A stretch of 64,000 nt of DNA from BQJD01 sp964350265 (GTDB lineage: Bacteria > Pseudomonadota > Gammaproteobacteria > Arenicellales > CAJQKF01): positions 1 through 64,000 of the forward strand of contig CAYGJZ010000003.1 in assembly GCA_964350265.1 (NCBI GenBank), in the 5' to 3' direction. This document shows, piece after piece, positions 8,846 to 15,913 of this stretch; the stretch's first letter is position 1, and every line of letters starts with the position of its first letter. Made by a program: the position numbers and the translations under genes. Below the pieces are notes generated by a model, which was not told where the DNA came from, searched no databases, and worked only from the letters and a program-made list of their open reading frames with translations.

Positions 8846-8898
8846 GGTTTCGTTGCTCTCGATGATGCGGTGGTGCGGGACGTTGGCGGGTCGCGGGC

Positions 8899-10068
8899 CT
8901 ACAGCGACATGCCGGCCCGGCCGATGACCTCGTCTCCCTCGCCCAGCACCTCGCCATAGGTGCGGGTACCGGAGGCCACCGACAGCAGGTGGACATACAA
9001 GCCTTCGGCGGCCTCCTCCCGGCTGATGCGTCCCTCGGTCGCGTCGGCCAGCGGCAGGTCCACCTGGCAGGACAGCGCCTTGCAGGTGTCCGGGTTGGCC
9101 GAGACCTTCACGGTGGGCGCCACCGCGCTGCAGTAGCTGTTGCCCGGACCGGTGGTGAAGACGGTGATGTTGGCGCCGCCGGCCACCAGGCAGGTCAACG
9201 ACTCGGGAGAGAAGAACGGCGTGTCCATCAGGTACAGGCCGGGGCCCGGCGGGCGGTGGGCCGGCGCCAGCACGTCCTCGATGGGCGCCGTGCCACCCTT
9301 GACGATGGCGCCGAGGGCCTTCTCCTCGGTGGTGGTCAGGCCGCCGGCGATGTTCTGCGGCAACGGGTTGTGGCGGGTAACGTCTTCGCCGTGGGCGAGC
9401 GCATAGCGGACCCGCCACGCCAGCGCGCTCTCGATGCCGTTGGCCACCTCGGCCGTGCGCGCGCGGCGGGCCAGGTTGTGTTCACCACCCAGCCATTCCA
9501 CCGTCTCGCCGAACATGATGGTGCCGCCGGCCCCGTGCACGCGATCCATGACCATGCCCACCACCGGGTTGGCGACCAGGCCGGAGGTGTAGTCCGAGTG
9601 CCCGCACTGGAGGCCGATCAGCAGATGTTCCACGCCCCGGGCCTGGCGACGCTCGGCAGACAGCCGCACGCAGGCCGCGGCCGCGCGGGCGACGATCCAT
9701 TCCGACAGCCCCCTGGCATCCTCGCCGACGTCCTGCAGCGACACCCCTTCTGCCGACTGCCCGTTCTCGCGCAGGGGTTCGACCACCGCCGCCACGCTGG
9801 CACGGTCACCGCTGACCACGATGACATGGCCGACGTTGGGATTGGCCGACAGGCCGAGAATGGTCCTGGCCATGAAGGCGGCATCGTCGCCGACCTGGCC
9901 ACGACCGTAGGCATGGCCGACGTAGACGACGCCGGGCACCATGGCCGCGGCACGCCGCGCGGCGCGGTTGCACAGGCCGTTGATGCACACCACCAGGCAG
10001 TGGTTGCGGGTACCTACGCGACCGTCCCTGCGGGGATAGCCGAGAAAGGTGTCCGGTGACGGGTTCAT
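8899..10068 (-). CDS. UxaA-family dehydratase/lyase, large subunit
   Basis: 389 residues matching the C-terminal catalytic part of altronate/galactarate dehydratases: GYPRRDGRVGTRNHCLVV at the start, LQCGHSDYTSGLVANP, GGTIMFGETVEWLG, QNIAGGLTTTEEKALG, LMDTPFFSPESL and GGANITVFTTGPGNSYC. The conserved cysteines and histidines would hold Fe2+ or a cluster. The N-terminal SAF domain is a separate gene just upstream (10065-10370), overlapping by 4 bp. The same two-gene split occurs in (R)-sulfolactate sulfo-lyase (SuyAB) and some hexarate dehydratases, so the substrate could be a sugar acid or sulfolactate. The neighbouring enolase-superfamily enzyme favours a sugar acid. Confidence 0.82.
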   Translation of the reverse strand: MNPSPDTFLGYPRRDGRVGTRNHCLVVCINGLCNRAARRAAAMVPGVVYVGHAYGRGQVGDDAAFMARTILGLSANPNVGHVIVVSGDRASVAAVVEPLRENGQSAEGVSLQDVGEDARGLSEWIVARAAAACVRLSAERRQARGVEHLLIGLQCGHSDYTSGLVANPVVGMVMDRVHGAGGTIMFGETVEWLGGEHNLARRARTAEVANGIESALAWRVRYALAHGEDVTRHNPLPQNIAGGLTTTEEKALGAIVKGGTAPIEDVLAPAHRPPGPGLYLMDTPFFSPESLTCLVAGGANITVFTTGPGNSYCSAVAPTVKVSANPDTCKALSCQVDLPLADATEGRISREEAAEGLYVHLLSVASGTRTYGEVLGEGDEVIGRAGMSL

Positions 10069-10370
10069 GACGCCTCCCCGCGGTCCGCGCCGCCGGCGCG
10101 CGTGCTGCCGAGGTTGTGCACGTGCACGTGTTCGCCGGCCTCGATGACCGCGGTGGCGACGCCGATGGCCTCGCCGTACTTGACCACCGGCTCGCCCACC
10201 GACAGGGCGGCCAGTGCCACCTTGTGACCGCGCTGCACCGCCTGGCGCACCTGCAAGGTCGTGACTCGCTCGCTGCCGGGCACCTCGACCGACTGCCCCG
10301 CGTCCAGGTCGCGCAGCGCGGTGGCCACGTTGTCCCCGGGATGGGTGACGATGACATGGGCCTGGGTCAA
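10065..10370 (-). CDS. UxaA-family SAF-domain small subunit
   Basis: 101 residues, a stand-alone SAF domain (HPGDNVATALRDLDAGQSVE, KVALAALSVGEPVVKYGEAI, ITAVIEAGEHVHVHNL-like end). In UxaA/GarD enzymes this domain sits before the catalytic part and helps bind substrate. Here it is split off, as in SuyA. The start is taken as TTG 10370, which overlaps the TGA stop of the upstream transporter gene (TTGA), and its own stop overlaps the start of the large subunit (ATGA). The three genes are thus translationally chained. Confidence 0.8.
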   Translation of the reverse strand: MTQAHVIVTHPGDNVATALRDLDAGQSVEVPGSERVTTLQVRQAVQRGHKVALAALSVGEPVVKYGEAIGVATAVIEAGEHVHVHNLGSTRAGGADRGEAS

Positions 10371-11845
10371 CGGACCGCCCTCCCCTTGCGCGCGGCCACC
10401 ACGTAGGGCCAGGCGACCAGCGCGATGGCAATGGCGAACAGTGCCAGGGTCACCGGGTCGGCCATCATCGGCGCAATGTCGCCGCCGGTGATCATCAGGC
10501 CCTGGCGCAGGTTCTGCTCGGCCACCGGGGCAAGCACGTAGCCGATCACGAAGGGACCGAGGGAGAAACCGCCACGCTCGAGCAGCACGCCGACCACGCC
10601 GAAGCCCAGCATGACCCAGACATCGAAGATGGAATTGTTCAGGGCGAAGGTCCCGACCACGCAGAACACCATGATCACCGGCAGCAGGAAGCCCATCGGG
10701 ATCTTGGCGATGCGGGCGATGTAGGGGGTCAATGCCAGCATCATCACGAACATCAGCACGGTGGCCACCAGGTTGGCGGCGATCAGGTTCCAGATCACGG
10801 AGGGGTCGGTGACGAACAGCATCGGCCCGGGCTGGATCTGGTGAATCATCAGGGCGCCGATCAGGATCGCGTCGATCACGCTGCCGGGGATGCCCAGCGC
10901 GACCAGCGGGATCAGCGCGCCGCCGACGGTGGAGCTGTTGCCCGCCTCGGCCGCCACGATGCCCTCCTCGGCACCGTGTCCGAACTTCTCCGGGGTCCTG
11001 GAAAAGCTCTTTGCCGAGGAATACGCGATCATCGAACCCACCGCGGCGCCGACCCCGGGCAGGATGCCGATCACCGTGCCGATGACCGAGGAACGGAACA
11101 TGTTGATGCCGTTCCTGGCCCAGTCGCGCAGGGACAGGAACAACCCCCTGGCCTTGAACTTGAGATCGTCCGGGGCCCGGTGCAGGTTGAACAGGTCGTT
11201 GTAGATCTGGCTGATGGCAAACACGCCCACCAGCACCGGCAGGAGCTGAAAGCCGCTGGCCAGGTTGCCGACGTCGAAGGTCAGGCGCAACTGGCCCACC
11301 GAGGGGTCCACCCCGGGCATCGACGCCAGCATGCCGAGGAACCCGGACAACAGGCCCTTGAGCACGTCGCGGCCGCCGATGGAGGCGATCAGCACCATCG
11401 CCGTCATGATCAGCGCGAAGTAGTTGAAGGAGGTCAGTTTCAGCGCCAGCACCGACAGCGGCTTCGACAGCAGGGCCAGGGCAACCCAGGCCACCATGCC
11501 GCCGGCAAAGGAGGCGGCGATGCCGATGCCCAGCGCCCTGCCCGGCTCGCCGTCGCGGGCCATGGGATAGCCGTCCAGGGTGGTGACCACCGACGACGGC
11601 GTGCCCGGCATGCGCAGCAGGGTGGCCGAGATCAAGCCGCCGGCGATGGAGCCGACGTACATCGCCACCAGCAGGGAGATGGCCTGGTCGGACACCATGT
11701 AGTAGGTGATCGGCACGGTGAGCGCGATCAGCATGGAGCCGGACAGCCCGGGGATGGCGCCGACCACGATACCCAGGAAGACACCGATGCACACCACCAG
11801 GAAGTGCATCGGCGTGAGGACGTTGACAAGGCTTTCGATCAGCAT
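10367..11845 (-). CDS. tctA: tripartite tricarboxylate transporter, large membrane subunit TctA
   Basis: 492 residues with 11-12 membrane segments and the TctA signatures GAIPGLSGSMLIALTVP near residue 30 and LRMPGTPSSVVTTLDGYPMA near residue 80, repeated in inverted form later (GILPGVGAAVGSMIAYSSAK; VALGIPGSVIDAILIGALMI). It is the translocating subunit of a secondary importer for carboxylates, working with TctB (next upstream) and the periplasmic TctC. It starts at ATG 11845 and is followed without a gap by the dehydratase subunit genes, so transport and catabolism are co-expressed. Confidence 0.93.
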   Translation of the reverse strand: MLIESLVNVLTPMHFLVVCIGVFLGIVVGAIPGLSGSMLIALTVPITYYMVSDQAISLLVAMYVGSIAGGLISATLLRMPGTPSSVVTTLDGYPMARDGEPGRALGIGIAASFAGGMVAWVALALLSKPLSVLALKLTSFNYFALIMTAMVLIASIGGRDVLKGLLSGFLGMLASMPGVDPSVGQLRLTFDVGNLASGFQLLPVLVGVFAISQIYNDLFNLHRAPDDLKFKARGLFLSLRDWARNGINMFRSSVIGTVIGILPGVGAAVGSMIAYSSAKSFSRTPEKFGHGAEEGIVAAEAGNSSTVGGALIPLVALGIPGSVIDAILIGALMIHQIQPGPMLFVTDPSVIWNLIAANLVATVLMFVMMLALTPYIARIAKIPMGFLLPVIMVFCVVGTFALNNSIFDVWVMLGFGVVGVLLERGGFSLGPFVIGYVLAPVAEQNLRQGLMITGGDIAPMMADPVTLALFAIAIALVAWPYVVAARKGRAVR

Positions 11846-11874
11846 GGCAGGAGTTCCAACCGGGAGTGCGCGGC

Positions 11875-12354
11875 CTAGAAGGCGCCGGGCAGGTCGACGG
11901 TGAAGACGCGGGTAAAGCACAGGTACAGCGCCACCGGCACCACGACGCTCACCGCCACCGCGATGGTGACGCTGCGCCGCGAGACGCCGTTGAGCAGCAA
12001 CAGCGTGAGCAGCAGGAAGCCGGTGGTCATCGGCACGAAGTGCAGCGCCTTCATGTTCGAGGCGAGCACGTACAGCAGCGTGAGCGCGACGAATCCCGCC
12101 GCGCGCAGCGGCGCCTTCGATGCCGCCTGCTGGCTGGACCCGGCATCCGCATCGGTATCGGCACGGCCGAAGAACCCCCGCACCAGCATGGCCAGCGACA
12201 GGCCGATCAGGATGTACGAGGTGGCGATGGGCACGCTGCCCGAGCCGAGGGGATCGAAGGTGCCGGGCGGCAGCGACGAGGCCTCGTGGATGAAAATGCC
12301 GCCCAGCAGGATCGTCGCCAGGCAGACCAGCTTCTCGGCCGCGTTACTCGACAT
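11875..12354 (-). CDS. tctB: tripartite tricarboxylate transporter, small membrane subunit TctB
   Basis: 159 residues with four predicted membrane segments (…KLVCLATILLGGIFIHEA; LIGLSLAMLVRGFFG; AAGFVALTLLYVLAS; TTGFLLLTLLLLNGV), the size and layout of TctB. Sequence conservation in this family is low, and the assignment rests on topology and on its place between tctC and tctA. It starts at ATG 12354. Confidence 0.88.
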   Translation of the reverse strand: MSSNAAEKLVCLATILLGGIFIHEASSLPPGTFDPLGSGSVPIATSYILIGLSLAMLVRGFFGRADTDADAGSSQQAASKAPLRAAGFVALTLLYVLASNMKALHFVPMTTGFLLLTLLLLNGVSRRSVTIAVAVSVVVPVALYLCFTRVFTVDLPGAF

Positions 12355-12391
12355 GTTTCCTTCCGCGTGGTGGTTTCATGATGTCGTTGTC

Positions 12392-12411
12392 GCCGGGCGG
12401 GACTGCCCGGC
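12392..12411 (-). promoter_or_regulatory. intercistronic hairpin between tctC and tctB
   Basis: GCCGGGC (12392-12398) and GCCCGGC (12405-12411) form a perfect 7-bp GC stem with a 6-nt loop in the gap between tctC and tctB. There is no U-run. Such stems commonly protect the upstream binding-protein message or cut expression of the membrane genes, which fits the need for excess periplasmic TctC. Confidence 0.5.
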
Positions 12412-12459
12412 CGGCGCGCACCGTCGCGCCTCGGCGGGACGGTGGCGTCGTCGCCGCGG

Positions 12460-13428
12460 CTACTTCTGGGTAGCGCGCTTGGCGATGGGCTCGATCTTCA
12501 CCCACTGCTCGTCCAGGTTCTTCGCCAGGGCATCGCCGGCGAGGAAGGAGCCGACCATGGCCTTGCTGGAAAAGTAGTTCTTCACGATGTCGGTATCCAG
12601 CGACTGCTCCACCGCCTGGGCGAATCCGTCCAGCGCCGCCTGCGGGGTATCCTTGGGCGCGAAGTACCACATGTCGATGCAGAATTCGACGTCGTGGCCC
12701 AGCTCTTTCAGGGTCGGCACTTCCGGCAGGCCGGGATTGCGCTCCGGACCGGAATAGGCCAGCAGCTTGATGCCCGAATCCGGGTTCATCTGGTCTCCGG
12801 AACGGGTGTAGCTGATGGCGCTGCCCGCGGCCATGGCGCCGGCATCGGTATGCTTGCCGGCCAGCGCGGCATAGCTCTTGGAGTCGCCGCCGGTCTGCAC
12901 GAAACGGAATTTCGCACCGGGCTTGATCTCCTCGAGCATCAGCATGAAGGTGTGGTTGAGCGCACCGAGGTTGACGCCGGCGACCACGCTGTCCGGCTTG
13001 TCGGCGGCCATCTGCAGCAGTTCGTCGACGGTCTCGACGCCGAGGTCACTGCGTACCGCGGCCACCTCGCAGAAGGCACCCATGCGCGCCACCGGGGTGA
13101 AGTCGCGGTAGCCGAAGTCGAGCATGCCACTCGCTTCACCACTCATCATGGCGATGTGCATGATGGCAAACGTATGACCATCGGGCTCGGCGTCCTTGAC
13201 CTGTCGCAGGCCCATGGAGAAGTGACCGCCGATGTTCACCACCGAGACCGGCTCGGCCAGCAGTTCGTTGGTGTTCACCGCCTGCTGGAAGGCCCGCGCG
13301 GTGAGATCCGTGGTGCCGCCGGCGGCGAAGGGCACGACCAGCTTGACGGGCTTTTCCGGCCAGTCGGCCTGGGCGGCGGTGGCCACGAACAGCGTCATTG
13401 CCGCGGCTGCTACAGACAGTTTCTTCAT
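12460..13428 (-). CDS. tctC: tripartite tricarboxylate transporter, periplasmic binding protein TctC
   Basis: 322 residues with an N-terminal signal peptide (MKKLSVAAAAMTLFVATAAQA, predicted cleavage before DWPEKP). The WPEKPVKLVVPFAAGGTTDL segment is the hallmark of the TctC/Bug family, which binds carboxylates in the periplasm. The start at ATG 13428 has a strong GGAGG about 8 bases ahead. It is the first transporter gene of the unit, directly after the FAD oxidoreductase gene in transcription order. The ligand is unknown. Confidence 0.93.
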   Translation of the reverse strand: MKKLSVAAAAMTLFVATAAQADWPEKPVKLVVPFAAGGTTDLTARAFQQAVNTNELLAEPVSVVNIGGHFSMGLRQVKDAEPDGHTFAIMHIAMMSGEASGMLDFGYRDFTPVARMGAFCEVAAVRSDLGVETVDELLQMAADKPDSVVAGVNLGALNHTFMLMLEEIKPGAKFRFVQTGGDSKSYAALAGKHTDAGAMAAGSAISYTRSGDQMNPDSGIKLLAYSGPERNPGLPEVPTLKELGHDVEFCIDMWYFAPKDTPQAALDGFAQAVEQSLDTDIVKNYFSSKAMVGSFLAGDALAKNLDEQWVKIEPIAKRATQK

Positions 13429-13530
13429 CAGTTTCCTCCGGTTGTTGGCGCCGGCGCATCCAGTGAGGCCGGCTTCGTGGTTGCGATGCAGATTCGCGGG
13501 CAGTTGCCCTTGCATGCACCGTTCGCGTGA

Positions 13531-14892
13531 TCAGTCGTCGAGTCGCGCGCCGTCGGCATTGAGCATGGCGCGCACTTCCTCGCCGGGAATGTCGCGGATG
13601 CGCCGCTTCGATCGCAGCGCCTCGATGGTGGCGAGGCCGGCGGCATGGCCGTAGCCGAAGCACTGGGCGGTGACGCGGGACGAGGCCAGCGCCTCGTGGG
13701 CGGCGCTCAGGCAACGACCGGCGACCACGATGTTCTCGCCCACCGCCGGCACCAGCGCGCCGAACGGCACCTCGTAGTAGTCGTCCAGCACCCAGACGAG
13801 CTTCGGTTTCTCCCCGGCATGCAGTTCGATGGGCCAGGGCGAGCGGACGATGCCGTCCGGGCGTTTCGCATGGTTGACGACGTCGTCGTTGGACAGCCGC
13901 TCGACGCCGACGATGGAGCGGCTCTGCCGCACGCCGGCCTGTACCCCGGTATCGAGGACGAAGCTGTTCTCGCAGCCGGGGATGGATGCCTGCAGGAAGG
14001 CGGCGTAGCTGCGTGCCTGTGCACGACCGACGAACTCGGCCTCGGTGAGATCCTCGGTGGAACCGGCATACAGGTCGCGGCCGTCGCGCCCACGCAGGCG
14101 GGTGGCATTGACCAGCAACTGGCCGGGCCTGGGCGTCGGGAAGATCCAGATCTTGCTGCGTGGCAGGTCGAAGCGGCCGCTGTCATGGGCCTCGCTGAGC
14201 ATGTTCGACACGTCCACGGAGCAGATGGTGTCCGGGCCCCAGTAGTCGAGGAAACGCTCCACGTCGACGCCGCCGAGACGGAAGATCATGGTCGGGTTCT
14301 GCACCGTGCCTTCGTCGCCGATGCGGTAGCCGAAGCCGGCGCGGCTGATGACGTCGCCGTCACCGCTGGCATCGATGATCATCCGCGCATGGATGGCGGC
14401 GAGCCCCGACTTGCCGGCCACGATGACACCGCGCACGGCGTCGTCCTCACGGATCACGCCGACCACCAGGGTATGGAACAGCACCTGCACGCCGGCATCT
14501 TCGACCATGGTGTCGGCCACTTCGCGCCAGGCCAGCGGATCATGGGTATGGGTAAAGGTCTTGCCGTAGCGCTGCGGCGGGGTCAGCCCGCCCCGCGCGA
14601 GCATGGCGTCGCGGAACTGGCCGGCGAAGCCGAACACGGCCTGCTCGGCCGCCTGGCTGTCGTTGTCGGTGGCGTAGTACATGCCGCAGATGGTGCCGGA
14701 CATGCCGGCCACCGCGTTGCCGCCGCAGAACCCGTAGCGCTCGATCAACAGGGTCGAAAGCCCCGCCAGCGCGGTGGTCCTCGAGGCGGCGACGCCGGCG
14801 GCACCGCCACCGATCACGGCGACATCGAGATCGGCAAGCACCGGCAGCCCGTGATCCAGGGTGTAGACCGCTTCTTCTCGCCAGTTCGTCAT
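13531..14892 (-). CDS. FAD-dependent oxidoreductase (FAD_oxidored family)
   Basis: 453 residues. DVAVIGGGAAGVAASRTTA near residue 25 is the dinucleotide-binding GxGxxG, followed by a terminal ERYGFCGGNAVAGMSGT motif typical of the FAD_oxidored family. IIDASGDGDVISRAGFGYRI (near 170) and ENIVVAGRCLSAAHEAL near the C-terminus contact FAD. It would oxidise a C-OH or C-N substrate in the cytoplasm, but no substrate is assignable. It is the promoter-proximal gene of the tct/dehydratase unit (ATG 14892) and is divergent from the GntR regulator, so it probably catalyses an early or side step of the same pathway. Confidence 0.82.
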   Translation of the reverse strand: MTNWREEAVYTLDHGLPVLADLDVAVIGGGAAGVAASRTTALAGLSTLLIERYGFCGGNAVAGMSGTICGMYYATDNDSQAAEQAVFGFAGQFRDAMLARGGLTPPQRYGKTFTHTHDPLAWREVADTMVEDAGVQVLFHTLVVGVIREDDAVRGVIVAGKSGLAAIHARMIIDASGDGDVISRAGFGYRIGDEGTVQNPTMIFRLGGVDVERFLDYWGPDTICSVDVSNMLSEAHDSGRFDLPRSKIWIFPTPRPGQLLVNATRLRGRDGRDLYAGSTEDLTEAEFVGRAQARSYAAFLQASIPGCENSFVLDTGVQAGVRQSRSIVGVERLSNDDVVNHAKRPDGIVRSPWPIELHAGEKPKLVWVLDDYYEVPFGALVPAVGENIVVAGRCLSAAHEALASSRVTAQCFGYGHAAGLATIEALRSKRRIRDIPGEEVRAMLNADGARLDD

Positions 14893-15043
14893 CGTTGCCG
14901 TCCGTTCTCTTGCTGTCGAGGGTTGACCGCGCACCCGGGGGCATCGCGACGCGCTTCGACGGGGTTGCTGGAATAACCGGTGGCAGCGGGTGTTCCCGTT
15001 CCTGCCGACCGCGGTAACTGTAGCCCATGGAATTACTGATCGT

Positions 15044-15061
15044 CAACTAAGATGTTAGTTG
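15044..15061. promoter_or_regulatory. inverted repeat, candidate GntR operator
   Basis: CAACTAA (15044-15050), 4-nt spacer GATG, TTAGTTG (15055-15061) is a perfect 7-bp dyad in the AT-rich divergent intergenic region between the FAD oxidoreductase gene and the gntR-type gene. FCD-type GntR regulators usually bind short dyads of this size beside their own gene. It lies 73 bp before the chosen gntR start and about 150 bp before the FAD gene. Confidence 0.55.
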
Positions 15062-15133
15062 TATGTTTCATGTCTTGTAGAAACCGCGGTTTGGCACTAC
15101 TGTTGCGCACTACCGAGCATGCAAGGCAGAAGA

Positions 15134-15880
15134 ATGAAGAAGCGAAGAAGCAGCAAGGCCACGTCCCGCAAGCCCGGGCGCAGCCGGGCGTCCCCCACCA
15201 GGAAACCGGGAGAACCGCGTGGCAACGTGCAGCGACAGACCTACGACGTGCTCAAGGAACGCATCGTGCTGCGCGAACTGTCGCCGGGCACGATGGTGTC
15301 GGAACTGATGCTCAGCGAGCAGATGGGCATCGGCCGGGCGCCGATCCGCTGGGCACTGCAACGCCTGGCGCTGGAGGGACTGGTGGAGGTCATCCCGCAG
15401 CGCGGGGTGATGGTGACCGACATCGATGTCACCAAGCAGTTGAAGCTACTGGAAGTGCGTGCCGAGCTCGAACGGCTGATGGTCAAGGCGGCGGCGCGGC
15501 GCGCCACCCCGGCACAACGACAGACCATGCGCACCCTGGCCACGACCTTCCGCGAGATCGCCGCGGCCGGCGACGGACGCAAGTTCATGGATACGCTGAA
15601 GGCGGTGCACGATCTCACCGCGCAGGCCGCCGACAACGAGATCCTCGACCAGGTCATCGGCCAGGTGCAGGGTCTGTCGCGACGCTTCTGGTATGCCCAC
15701 TTCGAGCGTCACGGCAACCCGGCGCTGGCGGCCGACCTGCATGCGCGTCGGCTGGAGGCCATCGCCGACGGCGACGAGCAGGCCGCGGCGACGGTTTCCG
15801 ACCGGCTGGTGGACTACCTGGAAGCGTTCACGCGGGCGACTCTCGCCTACGGCGCCGCCGACGATCGCGCCCGCCCCTGA
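15134..15880 (+). CDS. GntR-family transcriptional regulator, FCD type
   Basis: About 248 residues. A basic N-terminal tail is followed by a winged helix (TYDVLKERIVLRELSPGTMV, SEQMGIGRAPIRWALQRLAL) and a C-terminal helical FCD/FadR-like effector domain (residues ~95-235). FCD regulators respond to small organic acids. The normally conserved TPVREAL-type turn reads RAPIRWAL here. ATG 15134 was chosen for its weak purine-rich leader; ATG 15059 and 15119 are also in frame. It is divergent from the FAD oxidoreductase/tct/dehydratase unit, which it probably controls, and it meets the monooxygenase-ligase gene tail to tail. Confidence 0.88.
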   Translation: MKKRRSSKATSRKPGRSRASPTRKPGEPRGNVQRQTYDVLKERIVLRELSPGTMVSELMLSEQMGIGRAPIRWALQRLALEGLVEVIPQRGVMVTDIDVTKQLKLLEVRAELERLMVKAAARRATPAQRQTMRTLATTFREIAAAGDGRKFMDTLKAVHDLTAQAADNEILDQVIGQVQGLSRRFWYAHFERHGNPALAADLHARRLEAIADGDEQAAATVSDRLVDYLEAFTRATLAYGAADDRARP

Positions 15881-15913
15881 ACCGCGGGCATCGATGCAGC
15901 GGCCGAGCGCCGG

